From: Riptortus pedestris
Lineage: Eukaryota; Arthropoda; Insecta; Hemiptera; Alydidae
DNA length: 64,000 nt
Assembly (NCBI GenBank): GCA_019009955.1
Contig: CM032230.1
Coordinates: 8,052,001 to 8,116,000, forward strand
Reading direction: 5' to 3'
The position numbers were made by a program, and so were the translations under genes. Under the pieces are notes generated by a model. That model did no database searches, was not told the origin of the DNA, and saw nothing but the letters and a program-made list of their open reading frames with translations. Numbering within the stretch: position 1 is the first letter of the stretch; every line of letters begins with the position of its first letter. This document shows positions 23,001-35,031 of this stretch, piece after piece.

Positions 23001-23121
23001 GTTTTGAACGGACCTCATTTTTGTCATCTACTAGGTAGGATGGACATTTGAAGAAAAATGTTGAAAATTCCATCATGAGTACGACCTCAATAGCTGGTTT
23101 CCCTTAAGGGAAATCTGCTAA
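22516..23121 (+). mobile_element. Hel element, full-length short form (reference copy)
   Basis: From the 5' end: AAAGTCC, hairpin ACGCAG-GGG-CTGCGT, subterminal repeat AGCAGATTTCCC, one module, core flank 'gcggtaacagacaaa', and (TA)n at 22957-22997. Then 'ttttgaacggacctcattttt' and the terminal palindrome whose right arm is AAGGGAAATCTGCTAA. No open frame fits a transposase, so the element is non-autonomous. Confidence 0.88.
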
Positions 23122-23668
23122 AAGGGTATTGAAGCAACCTTATTGGCAATTTAATTTCTCCGTAAAAGTAGTTATTTACGTACTTTCGCTATAATATGTA
23201 TTAGCCGATATATTTAGATTTATTTGTTTTCAGCCATCAGTAAACCTCCTTTCCTACTCATGTCATATTAACGATAATTGCTTCTTAAATGCTTATTTGA
23301 TTTATACCAAACTCGATTATTCACTGTCTTTGTCAACACTAAAGATCATATTTTTTATTGTCTGAACTTGGAGCTGGAATAGTAGGGCTTCAGAAAGGGG
23401 GAGTTGATGTTCAAAATTCATAATAACTCGGTTGTAATGAGTCGGATCGTAAATTTTATAAAACCAATCTTTTTAAAGAATTAATGCTGAACAATTGTTG
23501 TTCTATGCAATTTTTCCTAACTCAAACATAAGGCGAGTTATTCCCCTGCCTTTTCTAATCGGCATTTTTCCGTAGATATAGAGAATTTGTGGTGAGATGA
23601 GATCGGTAGTGGCCAACAGGTGGGAAGTCTGCATAGTTCACGCAGCCCCTGCGTGACGGAATTTTTTT
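23122..23668 (-). mobile_element. Hel element, 3'-truncated two-module copy
   Basis: Module sequence runs to a good 5' end (GCAGCCCCTGCGTGACGGAA). The core and 3' hairpin are missing, and its left edge coincides with the 3' end of the 22516-23121 copy, which may have inserted there. Confidence 0.7.
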
Positions 23669-23699
23669 TTCTGTGTGAATGTTAAAAGAAAACATTCTC

Positions 23700-23960
23700 T
23701 CACTTTACCCCCTATCACTGGTTCGATTTCAGTCACTAACTAATTTTTATTTTTACATAAAATAAAATACCGAATTAGTTAACGATCAAACTAACTTTGC
23801 GAGCGCTAGAGCTTTTAACGCACACCCATACGTATTTATATATAGTTTTGAACGGGTCTCATTTTCGTCATCTGCAGATTAGAAACGATGGACATTTGAA
23901 GAAACCTTTCGAGATGAAAAAATTCGTCATGAGTACATGCTCCATCAAATCTGCAAGTAA
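23700..23960 (+). mobile_element. Hel element, core and 3' part
   Basis: 'ggttcgatttcagtcactaac', the decayed core flank, a short TATATATA and 'gtcatgagtacatgctc...aaatctgcaa' identify a 5'-truncated, diverged copy. Confidence 0.65.
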
Positions 23961-24349
23961 CCAAATCCAAGGGCTTTAAGCGTTGCCAGTAAATGTGCCA
24001 ATGGGTCCAGCTGTTGCACTTGTAGAACTGCTGAACCTACCTGGACCAGGTCAGGACTGATAGTATCTAGTTAATAATTCTACTGTAGTCTCCAATACCT
24101 GCCAGTTGGAGATAATTATCTCTGGAGCAGGAAGCAATCAGTATATCTACTGCTTATAGATAATATCTGTAAATACACCTACTATCGGGGACACTATGAT
24201 AATTTTTCAAATGAAACTTGTGCCATTTGTCAAGTTAAGGGCCACGTCGTATATCTAGACATTTCTATTATGCCTTTTGGTTCCCTAGGATATATTTCTA
24301 ATATGCCTGTATTGGTAATACTCCTTAAGTATACAATTTTAGTGAATAA
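23961..24349. other. gene-free stretch
   Basis: Nothing recognised. Confidence 0.45.
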
Positions 24350-25177
24350 TTTTAGCAAATTTCCCCTAAGAGAAATCAGCTATTGATGTCGTACTCATAA
24401 CGCGATTTTTGAAATTTTTCTTCAAATGTCCATCCATCCTTCCTTCATACATATATATATGTCAGTTACCGCTCTAGAGGTCGCAATTATTGTTTAATCG
24501 TTACCAAACTGGATATTTAGTCGTTTCATGTAAAAAGAAAGATCAAGTTCGTTAACGACTAAACTCGGACTCGGGGAGGGTGGTTTAGAGTGGGAGAATT
24601 TTGAAAATTTGAAATATCTCCCTTGCTATAAGTCGGATTGAAAAAGTGCATAGAATAAATCTTATTGCAGAGTAAATTTACTATATCTTTATCTTGAATA
24701 TTAACCGAGATATTTTCATTTTTCAGCCCTCAGTAAACCCCCACTTTTACTCACGTTACATAAACATTACTCTGTTATATAATAACCCACATTATTCGAA
24801 GTCTAAATACCAAATATTGTTTTCATTAAACTTTTACCCCCCCTTCTTTTGTTTACTAAAATTTGAGCGATTGAGATAAAACTGATTCTGATTCATTCCA
24901 AATTACAGTACTAGCTTTAGGGAATTGTTTTCAATGAAATTAATATATTACATTCAGATATATTTCATTAATTGTTTGTCTTTCCGGTCTGTCTATGCAG
25001 CACTATGAGGCTGGCTGGCCTGTTGGTTTGCAATTCAGTCGCTTTACATTGTAGTGATTATTAATTTGTATTGTATATTTACTGAGCATTCACGGTAGTG
25101 TTTGTATATTTTATCTTATGTTCACCTTCGCGTGGGAAATCCTCTTAGTTTACTTGGCACCTGCGTGACTGACTTTT
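24350..25177 (-). mobile_element. Hel element, full-length L form
   Basis: The 3' arm TTTTAGCAAATTTCCCC is at 24350. The core is short ('atatatatatgtcag') and one module follows. The L-specific segment includes 'tactaaaatttgagcg' and 'agtactagct'. The diverged 5' end is at 25137-25177. Confidence 0.75.
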
Positions 25178-25179
25178 TT

Positions 25180-25352
25180 GCTAATTTTTAACGTCAACTT
25201 TCCACTACACAGGCAAATTGAGACGGGTTATCTGCAGGTTTTGATTTTATTTATTGAGTTTGGCATTAAATAAATTCCTATGGTCCGAACCAAAACTCAA
25301 AATTTTCCTAGTGAAATTAGGAACAACGCACTAATACGCTTGGGTATCCTGA
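25180..25352 (-). mobile_element. tRNA-derived SINE, degenerate copy
   Basis: 'tttttaacgtcaac...gagacgggttatctgcaggtt' matches the SINE 3' half. A decayed head may end at 'tgggtatcctga'. It directly follows a Hel 5' end. Confidence 0.5.
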
Positions 25353-26177
25353 TTAATTTTTGAGTAAACACTTCAATTGTTGGCGTTCTTGAAGTATAGA
25401 ATATTGTGGATTCCAAAACTTTCCTTCTTTTTTAAGTCTCAACCGTACAATACATAATCTGAAAATGTTGTTTCCTGCTTACCCAGAAAAAACTTCAATG
25501 TTCACAAAATTACTTGGTCCAACTCTTGCCAAACCATATTTAAACAAATCCACTCCCTCATTTTGTTGTTTCTCAAATCGAGTTTCTACGATATGATGTA
25601 TACGCTCCACTCATAATTTCAGTAAATTTTGATGTACCCAACCCGCGGAATTAACCCTATTTGGGTAGGCAAAGAAATAGATTCCTATCAATTCATGTAA
25701 ATAGCATAACGCAGAATGTGCAAAGGAAGGAACTGTTCTGTTTGCAAAGTAGATCATGATGTCTATATGCCGAAACCAGTATAAGGAAAGTAAGGACACG
25801 AATCCAAAATCATTTTCCTGAAGGAAGAAAAGAACGGACCGTAAGAAGGTGTTTTGGGGAAAGCCTAATGAATGTGTAGAGGATAACTCTCACGTCGACC
25901 AATGAATCGTCCAGAATAGGATCAGAGGAAATGTTGAGATGTTAATCCGCTGTTTGGAAAAGCAGCTGGATCTGGCCTCGGCCATGTTTATTCAATGAGT
26001 TACCTGTCGCTCCATCGCTGGCAAACAGGTTCCATCCATACGACACATTTCAAAATACACCTCACTTTTCGGATTGGGAATTTCCGTTCGACGTCAGCAA
26101 TGAAAAACCCTGTCACCAACGTTCAGAGTCCGATGGCCCACTAGTAGAAGACGGAAAGGAATTATAACACGAATAGT
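25353..26177. other. gene-free stretch
   Basis: Somewhat less AT-rich around 25850-26150, but no frame or repeat is recognised. Confidence 0.4.
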
Positions 26178-26288
26178 ATTAGCAGATTTCTCTTAAAGGA
26201 AATCATCTATTGAGGATGTCACTGAAACATTTCCTCAAATGTCCATCGATCCTACCTAAGAAGGAACGAAAATGGTGTCCGTTCAAAA

Positions 26289-26294
<6 letters not shown>
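26178..26294 (-). mobile_element. Hel element split by a C repeat, 3' part
   Basis: TTAGCAGATTTCTCTTAAAGG to 'tccgttcaaaattatatg' is the Hel 3' end up to the core microsatellite. The core flank on the other side resumes at 27411 after the C repeat, so the C copy landed in the Hel TA tract. Confidence 0.8.

Positions 26295-26350
<56 letters not shown>
26295..26350. repeat. (TA)n microsatellite
   Basis: The Hel core TA tract. It now separates the Hel 3' part from an inserted C repeat. Confidence 0.95.
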
Positions 26351-26352
<2 letters not shown>

Positions 26353-27369
26353 TAGCTCAGATACCCGGCTTCGCCCGGGAATTCATTTGAGGCTGAATGG
26401 TGAAGGTATTTTATTAGCAAGGCTTTACTTTGCACAACATTTTGACATTTATCCACCCCAGTGTTTAGGGTCTATACCCGTCGTTGCTGTGGATTTGTTA
26501 ATAATAAAATTCAAGACTTCACTGTCCTCCAAATTGTCATATTTCCCGTCTCCTTTGCATTAAACATAGATTTGAATTATTAAGGACAAAATATTTACAA
26601 ACATTTGAATTAATTTTTCCAGGTGAGGTACCTGGTAGTTCATATTAGAAAGAATTGTTGAGTATATCAATATTTCTACGCTAATTACTTGCTCCAAACA
26701 TTGTTCCTGGAGAAATGTATAAAACAAAAGTTACTCAAAATAACAAAGTAAACCACTTTTTTTTAAGTGCACGTTTGTCGAAATACAAATAGACAATGAA
26801 ATATCGGGAATTTTTATTTCAGGCGAAATACCGCTATTTTTAAATGTAGGCCTCCCTTACAACCCCCACTCCTGCCCGTCCCTAGAAATGTTGGTATAGC
26901 TTATAATAATGAAGGCGTTAGTGCTAATACACATACTGAGTTTTATTTAGTTCGGTTGACTCTTTTGTGCCAAATAAACTGTTCACTTCCGCTCTAGGTT
27001 TTAGCGTATATCTAGTTTATAATTAAGTATATGAAAAAAGTATATACAAAAAAAGTTACTCTAAATAACAAAATAAACAACTTTTGTTATGTTCATACTT
27101 GCCGAAAAACCAATAGGATACGAAATATGGCTATTTTTAATTTCAGGCCTCCCTTATAACCCCCACTCCTGTTTGTCTTAGAGAATATTAATATAGCCTA
27201 AAGTCTAAGTTGGGCTAGTAGTAATATACATACAATGTTTCATAAAATTCGGTTCAGCCGTTCAAACAGACACCAAAGAAACAAAATGCAGTTATGGTGT
27301 CTATGACATGTGAAACGAAAAGTTATCGTGAAATTTCGCGAAAAAAATCAATGTACAGACAGAGGTTAC

Positions 27370-27376
<7 letters not shown>
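26351..27376 (+). mobile_element. C repeat, full-length copy
   Basis: It starts ACTAGCTCAGATACCCGG with a small CCCGG/CCGGG hairpin and contains two to three imperfect units of about 290 bp, each marked by 'cctcccttacaacccccact'. It ends 'gtacagacagaggttacaat' against a TA tract. It carries no recognisable coding region and its class is unknown. Confidence 0.8.

Positions 27377-27410
<34 letters not shown>
27374..27410. repeat. (TA)n microsatellite
   Basis: The second half of the TA tract bracketing the inserted C repeat. Confidence 0.9.
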
Positions 27411-28300
27411 CTTGTCTGCTATCAAACTAATTCGTTGATCTCTACCAAACTCGATTATAAGCGTTTCATGTAAAACTAAAGATCAAGTTCCTTAACATCT
27501 GAAGTCGAACGAAGGGTGGTTTAGAGAGGAAGAACAGCAAGATGATTCCTGCAAAAAATGCTATTCAAATGTTCTATAACTGTTTTTCTATACACATTCA
27601 ATTTAAACAATTTATGTAAAACTAGAGATCAAGTTTATTAACGGCTGAAAATTCAAGAATTCTAAATATCTCCGTTAGTTATTACGTCGTACTCAAAAAC
27701 TTGTACGGAACCGATCTTATTGCAAATTCAATGTTCTATATATATTTCTCGACCCGTTTTTTTCTCTATTTTGAATATTAACTAAGAGTTTTCCATTTTT
27801 TTGTTTTTCTGCTTTAAGTAAACCTCAGCTTTTTGTAGTCACACTTTAACAACAATCTTATTCCGATCACAAATACCGTATATTGTTTTCAAGAGACCTT
27901 AACTTGATAAGATACATGCAAATACATTGTTTTCTTGACTCAAGAATGTTTATTTGATCAATAACATGTTTGATATTTAACCATTTCATTCAACACTTAG
28001 ATCATAGTCGTCAATGGCCAAAATCAAAATCGGAATATAAGGGATTTCGAAAATTCTAAATATTTCTTAGAAATAGTTATTATGTGTCGAATTGAAAAAT
28101 GTTTTAGAACCAATCTTGCTGAACTATTGATGCACTACAATTGGTGCCTGGTACATTTTTTCGTTACTCAAATATTATTCGAGTTATTGGTAAGTTCTTG
28201 ATTTCAGCCTTCAGTAAACCCCATTTTTACTCGTCAGTTTCTTATTCAGAAATTGAGAATATGTGGTGAGATGAAATATGCCGCTGTATCTGAACTTAGT
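27411..28300 (-). mobile_element. Hel element split by a C repeat, 5' part
   Basis: 'cttgtctgctatcaaac' resumes the core flank. Two modules follow. The 5' terminus is badly decayed near 28290. Confidence 0.7.
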
Positions 28301-28319
28301 TATCCGACCTTTATAGAAA

Positions 28320-28573
28320 GTAAAAAATCTGTCGTTTAGCTTCTGTGTAAAGTAAGCAGTTTTCCTTCATATTGGAACACTAGATGCTGATGATCCCTTC
28401 TCCGTGTTTATAGTAGTAATCACGGAATCACAATAAATACACTCACAGGCACCCGCTCAGGCACGGTTGCTGGATAGTCCATCTCATCAACATTTGAAGA
28501 AATGTTTGACATACAAATAATCTCGTGATGAGTACAACTCAATAGCCTCTAGTTTCCCTTAAGGAAATATGCT
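28320..28573 (+). mobile_element. Hel element, short internally deleted copy
   Basis: Diverged 5' end ('tctgtgtaaagtaagcagttttcc'), no core, and an intact 3' part ('caacatttgaagaaatg' to 'cccttaaggaaatatgctaa'). Confidence 0.7.
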
Positions 28574-29274
28574 AATATACATCCCTGAAGTTCCTAGAAA
28601 GTAACATTATCGACAGTACTGAAAACATTCACTGAATGTTGCTAACTGAGGTTTAAATTAAAACATGCATAAGTTTGTTGTTTGTTTTTTATATCTTTAT
28701 TCTGAAAGCAATGACACATCTGCATAATGTAATAATTTATATGTGCATAAATGACTACAATGTCCTTTAAACATGCCATGCAGTGGAAAAGAATATTATT
28801 ATTTACCACTTCAACATTTACTTGAAATTTTATTGGGGCAAATCAGTATGACTGTAAAGTTACAAACATAAACTACATTTTCATGATGAGATATGCTTCT
28901 TTATTCTTTATGAAAAGAATATATAACTCATTTATTTCTTACTTACTACTATCTCCCTTTGCAATCTTTTAAATCTTTAGGGATAAAAAAAAAAATGCTT
29001 CATAAATTAACTTTGTTGTTTTATCTCATACTAAGGTAAGTCAGAGACATAGGTATTCCATAATATCTTAAAATAAAATTCATAGATTTAATACATTGTA
29101 ATTGTGCCATTTTTTTTTATCTATTTCAATTTCCATTGTCAGACCATTGTTATATGAATGTCCAAAACTGAATTCTACCATCAGTATCAGTATCAGTGAG
29201 GGATTAGTGATCACTGAACTAAATTTTGAAACTCGCATGTCGATTAGACTACAAATACTCGTATATTTGTGAGC
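28574..29274. other. gene-free AT-rich stretch
   Basis: No feature supported. Confidence 0.5.
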
Positions 29275-29370
29275 AGTTCATGTTAAGGGAAACCAGTTAT
29301 TGAGGTTATAATTATGATGTGATAAAAACAAATCGACAAGTGTCTATCGCCCTTAATTTGGAGACGGAAA
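29275..29370 (-). mobile_element. Hel element, 3' fragment
   Basis: 'gttaagggaaaccagttattg' plus 'caagtgtctatcgcc' match the Hel 3' end only. Confidence 0.55.
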
Positions 29371-29539
29371 CATTTTATTGATATTATTTAAACAAAGAAA
29401 CACTTTATTTATATTAGCAATGAAGTGAGGCAGCTCAACTTAATTGAGATTCTTTACGCTCATCAAACACGAGTCATTATTTTAAAATATAAAATAAAAA
29501 TAAATAAATATATAACGATCGCACCATTCATACAACCTC

Positions 29540-29657
29540 AATAGCTGATTTCTAATTCAATAGCTGTTGGAGATCGTACTGATGACGCGTTTTTCGAAAA
29601 ATTTCTTCTAATGTCCATCGATCCTACCTAGTTGATGACGAAAATGAGGTCCGTTCA

Positions 29658-29710
<53 letters not shown>

Positions 29711-30153
29711 TTGTCTGTTACCGCTCTGGCGGTCGCAATTTTTGTTTGATCGTTACCAAACTCGATATTTAGTCGTTTTATGTAAAAAGAAAGATCAAGT
29801 TCATTAATGGCTGCAATCGGACAAGTGGGAGGAGGGGGGTTTAGAGGGGAGGATTTTCTTAAATTTGAAATAATCCGTTACTATACGTCATATCGAAAAA
29901 TTGTATAGAATCAATCTTATTGCAAATTAAATTTACTATAAATATTGTTATATACATTTATTCTCATCTTGCATATTAACCGAGATATATGCAATTTTAT
30001 GAAATCGGGGCGGGTAACGGATGAGAGTGAGTTTCCCGCCAAAAGCTGGTACGGCCGTGTTCTTAAGTCTTCGGCTCTCGTGAAATTTCTCTATTGTAAA
30101 ACTACACGTGCGAAATCTGCTTAGTTTACGCAGCCCCTGCGTGACGGACTTTT
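29540..30153 (-). mobile_element. Hel element, full-length short form
   Basis: The 3' end is altered (the palindrome is replaced by 'agctgatttctaattcaatag'). Core (TA)n at 29660-29709, one module, and a perfect 5' end (GCAGCCCCTGCGTGACGGAC). Confidence 0.85.
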
Positions 30154-30306
30154 TCTTCATGGGAAATCTTCTATACGATAGATTAAAATCCGTCTATTAA
30201 ATACAACTAACGACAGTCTTGAAGATGACGGTCTTACACTGTAAATGGAGATAGTAATAAGCCAAAATTTACCATATTAAGTCCAGGATTAACCAAAAGA
30301 AGAATT

Positions 30307-30800
30307 TTTTTAGCTGATTACTCTTAAGGGCTTATATTTTCGGGGTCATCATTTGCGATTTTACGTTCAAGACGGCATGATTTTTAGCAACACCCCACTC
30401 GATTTTAACCGCTTGGTAATGGTTGAAATTTGGCTGGGGTGTGTGGTTAGAGTGGGGAATAATGGAAAATTCAAAATATCTAGGTCACTACAATTCGGAT
30501 TGAAAAATTGTAATGTACCAATGTTGTTGGAATGTTAATTGTCAAATATTGTTGTAGTACATTTTTTCTCAGAATCGAATATTAATGGAGTTACATGCAT
30601 TCAGCCTTTTTTAACCCCCCCCCCCCTCCATCTGTTCATCCGATTTTTACTTTAAGTACCTCAGTGATTAACAACATCTCAAGTCCAACTAACATTTTAA
30701 TTCCTGTATACATAGGTTTCTTACTGCGGGAGAAACAGAGGATAACATCAGCATATGTTCCGGTGCGTTGAAAACCTGCTTAGTTTAAGCAGCAATTTTA
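30307..30800 (-). mobile_element. Hel element, degenerate copy
   Basis: 'ttttagctgattactcttaaggg' at the 3' side, one module with a C-run at 30617-30627, and a decayed 5' end 'acctgcttagtttaagcagc'. No microsatellite. Confidence 0.65.
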
Positions 30801-32386
30801 TTTTCATTCAGTTTTCTGCTCTTAAATATGTCCCGAAACGAATTTAAACTTATACTTCATTAATAAGAATATTCGTCTGATGAAGTCCACAAGTTCATTC
30901 TCTGATAATCTTAATCTACATTGAATTCCTCAAATCATCAAAAGAACAATTTTCTCGATTGAGACAATTTGCTGTCAGATTACGTGCCCATAATTCATTG
31001 AAATATATGGGTTTTGTATAGCCTTGTAGTTATTGTAATTTCTTGAGTAATTAAATTAATTAAGTTAGTAAATAAATTCATGGAAATGCAATAATAGAAG
31101 TAAGACCGCATTCTATAGATTTCGTACAAAGATACAACCAATTTAGGCGGTTTTTACACTATAGAAAATCTCTTCTAGATCAAGTTGATCGACATTTCCT
31201 TCTTAGAAGCGAGAAAAGCCAATGCATTCCATTAACGAATTTTCCTCATAAGTCCGGCATATTTTAAAAAAAGTTTATAATTCTAATTCAAGAGGCAATC
31301 GACATTACATTTATAGGTTATCACGATTAAGCATCCACACGCGAACGAATGAGGTGTTAGGCTTACTATGTGGTCTACGGTACTACAGTATTCCAGAAAT
31401 GGAAATTCGCTGGAACAAGGGTATGACAATGGATATTTACAACGGCACACCTATACAAGTTGTTTTCCTTTTTTCGTTTTCTATGCAATAAGTTTCCCGG
31501 CTGAATAGCTGACCTTGTCTACAACTGAAACCGTTCGGAACTCCTAGCGGTGAGTTATAATTACGCCTTCCTATTAATTAAGCTGCTTGATAATGATTTT
31601 TGCAAGACAGTAGGCAGCACCCACTCGGAACTAAAATAGACATCAGCCGTAACCTTCTTAAGACTCCACGCCGACGTAGTTAGGACATGTCCAGGTAGAC
31701 AAACAGCTAGGGGCCAATTCCCTGGGAGTCATTTGTATAAGTTATTCAGGAGCAGTCCGGTATTAAAGGCCCTAGAATTAGGACTTCAGTTAAAGATGTA
31801 AACATCTTCAGGTATAATCTGAGTGACAGGGAGGGTCCTCAGAGAGAGATGGGGAGAAGTCTTGAAGTGGAGTGAGGTGGATGTGTTTTATTTGAGTTGG
31901 GGCCAGCCATCTGGATTATGTTTGCCTACTTGTTGAGTATGTGCCGGCTATATTGCTCCCTGTCTCATCTTCTTGGGTGGATCTGAACCAGCGAATGCTC
32001 AACAACTCGAAATGCCACATAAATTCTTTATGCACTATAGGAGCATCATTGATTGGGGAACTGGTGTCATATATATCACAACCACTTCAAGCAGCCTGCA
32101 TTACGACCATTAACTCTCCCAGAATCATAGACACAGCTTGGGAGACTTGGAATAATGGTGCCCATACATCGTCAGGTTGCCCATAGGAATTAAAGCTCAC
32201 GCTGTAACAAACCTGTTAACTTAAAGACCAATCGCGGCCAATAGGAAATTATTTAGCCGAAGAATAAAGTCCGCCGCCTAAATCAAAAAGAAGTTGTTAT
32301 TTACTGGGGGCTACATAAAAAAAAAAAAAAAAAAGAGCTTTCTTAATACTCAAGTCCTACCTACTTCTGCTGAAGTCGATAGAAAA
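30801..32386. other. gene-free stretch
   Basis: This is the longest stretch without window repeats in this part. Around 31600-32200 it is less AT-rich and holds an 81-codon plus frame (31941-32186) with no recognisable domain. A poly-A run is at 32318-32334. Confidence 0.4.
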
Positions 32387-32849
32387 AAAGTCGTCACGCA
32401 GGGGCTGCCTAAACTAAGCAGATTTCCCACGTGAAGATTTACAATAGAGAAATCTGCCTAATAGCAACAGTAGTAGTAAGTAATCTATAAACCTATTCAG
32501 GGACGAACAGTTACGGAAACGGCCGCCCTAGCTCTCGACGGAAAGTCCCAAACATAGCTACTCCTGCCGACCACACAGAATACAAATGCAAATATCTCGG
32601 TTAATAATCAAAATAAAGAATAAATGTATAGAACAAAAATTTAATTTTCAATAAGATTGGTTCTATACAATTTTCTGTTCTGACACATAATAACGGAGCT
32701 ATTTCGAATTTTCAAAAATCCCCTCTCTAACCCCCCCCCTCCCATTGGTCCGATTTCAGCCATTAACGAACTTAATCTGTCTTTTTGCATAAAACTTTTA
32801 AATATCGAGTTTGGTAACGATCAAACAAAAATTGCGACCGCTAGAGCGT

Positions 32850-32940
<91 letters not shown>

Positions 32941-33063
32941 TTTGAACGGCCATCATTTTCGTCATTTCCTAGGCAGGATCGATGGACATTAGAAGAAATT
33001 TTTTGAAAATCGCGTCATTAGTACGACCCCAATAGCTGATTTCCCTTAAGAGAAATCTGCTAA
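32387..33063 (+). mobile_element. Hel element, full-length short form with CA+TA core
   Basis: Good 5' end and subterminal repeat, one module with a C-run, and the core flank 'gaccgctagagcgttaac'. The core is (CA)n 32851-32890 then (TA)n 32891-32936. The 3' end is 'cccttaagagaaatctgctaa'. Confidence 0.87.
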
Positions 33064-33239
33064 TAGGACTTGCAAACAACCCTTCTAAAGCAAAAGAAGT
33101 ATTTTAACATATAAGCATGTATACTAGGATGTAGCAAAAATACATTAGAAAATAAAGTGAAGAAAGAGAATTATAATTCAATATATTTGCCTTACATAAA
33201 CTCTCAAATCAAAGAAGAGAAAATCCATAACATCGGTTG

Positions 33240-33412
33240 AGTTTACGTTTATTTATTTTATTTGTAATTAACTTGCTTATTTCATAATTTTATTTTTATT
33301 ATATTTTATTATATTGTAATAACCCCTTAAATATTATATATTGTAAAAATGTATTTAAACATAATCATACACGTAAAAAGCCATATGGCAATGGAAAATG
33401 TACTCAAATAAA
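33240..33412 (+). mobile_element. possible LINE 3' end
   Basis: The block ending 'gccatatggcaatggaaaatg' followed by 'caaataaataag' resembles the LINE tails at 21651 and 63432 in layout. The assignment rests on the tail only. Confidence 0.35.
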
Positions 33413-33511
33413 TAAGTTCTCATAGGATTACTATGAGGAGAAAGAATGGAAGAAATCATGCCAAAATGATACCAAAATAATGTTTGCTAAGTAATGTGCG
33501 TGCGCTGGGAA

Positions 33512-33744
33512 TATTATTATTATTATTTATTAACGTCCAATTTTTGCAACTGAGGCTAATTGGGACGGGTTATCTACAGGTTACCACCCTTTTCTAGCCA
33601 GGGTGGGATTTTAGGATGTTATTCAATGCATTTTGCCACTAAATAATTTCCTTTGCACAGGCGAGAATCGAACTCGCCACTCTAGGTTTGCCATGTGAGA
33701 TAAAGGTGAACGCTTTAACTCGCATGGCTAACCTGAGCCCCAAA
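33512..33744 (-). mobile_element. tRNA-derived SINE, full-length copy
   Basis: The minus-strand head starts GGGGCTCAGG near 33742, with the B box GTTCGATTCTC at 33673-33663. The body ends in an (ATT)n tail at 33512. It is very similar to 13091-13321, so it is relatively young. Confidence 0.87.
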
Positions 33745-34529
33745 GGGAATATAATAGCTTGGTAGCAATGGAAAGGTGGATCTGGCGTAGAATCACTAGA
33801 AACAGTTGAAGTCAAAATAATCTAATATGGAAGTGCTAAATAAGGTAAGTGAGATCAAAACTCTTACCAAAGTCAAAAAGGAGAGTGGAAATTATAAGGA
33901 CAACTTCATCACATCTTGGGTATAAGGGAAGATGGAGGCATGGAAACACTATTTGAGGACTTCGGTGAGCAGAATAATATGAAAAGAGCAGCTTCTGAAA
34001 GAACTCAGTAATTGCGAAGCCTTTAGATCATAATGATGAATATTTATGCCACAAAAAAATGAATGGCACAGCAATTATATAACATTTTATGATCCGACTT
34101 CATAATATCGGAGGCATTTTGGGTTATTTATTTTAACCAATTCTAAACTCACCTTCCTCCTGGTCCGATTTATTTATTACAATATACCGCATCTACTATT
34201 GTCATTAGCGGTAAAAGGTGCGTCTATATTTCTTGAATCAAATGAGTTTCTATTAAGAATGCCATGAGCCTTTAGATGTCTTTTTCATCGTCTCCAAGGA
34301 GTTCTTTTAAGTTAGTTTGTTTTCATGTTTTTTCAACCAGACTGACTTCTACCTTTGAAATATAATCTTTTGAAGCTCTGCGAGCTTCCAAATCCGCCAT
34401 TTCATAACCTTGCAAACCCAAATGTGAGAGAAACCAAACATCCGAAAAATTTTTTCTCTGAGGTTTATATTTGACCTTTTACTAGGTTTGTGAATTGATA
34501 TAATAACTCTAGAGTGTGCTGTATGGGTC
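33745..34529. other. gene-free stretch
   Basis: No feature supported. Confidence 0.45.
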
Positions 34530-34660
34530 CTTGGCGATTACAGATGAAATGGTGCGATTTCAACCTTTATCAAACTTGATCTTTAGTTCTATAGAAGAAC
34601 TTTTAAATATTAAATTTGATAACGTTCTGACAAAAATAAAGACCACTAGAGCATTAAACA

Positions 34661-34753
<93 letters not shown>

Positions 34754-34850
34754 TATTTATAAACAGAAATTTGAAATGACCTCAGTATCGTAATCCACTT
34801 GGTAGGATTGATGGACATTTTTCGAACCATGAAAGATGTTGAAGTTTTAT
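34530..34850 (+). mobile_element. Hel element, core with CT+TA microsatellite
   Basis: Decayed flank ('gatttcaacctttatcaaac', 'gaccactagagcattaaac'), (CT)n 34663-34704, (TA)n 34704-34749, then 'aatgacctcagtatcgtaat' and 'ggattgatggacattt'. Both ends are lost. Confidence 0.7.
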
Positions 34851-35031
34851 CTGAGATGCAGTCAAGGTCGTTGTTGACGTCAAGTTGTGTATAAAACACC
34901 TAGCTATTCATTACTCTCCTCCAATGAATGTTATTTTACGAGTGAAATAATACAAACCGCCAACTAAAAAGCTCTAAAGATTTTATGAAATTTCACTTAT
35001 AACAAAAATACCATCAGAGCAAATGAGACAA

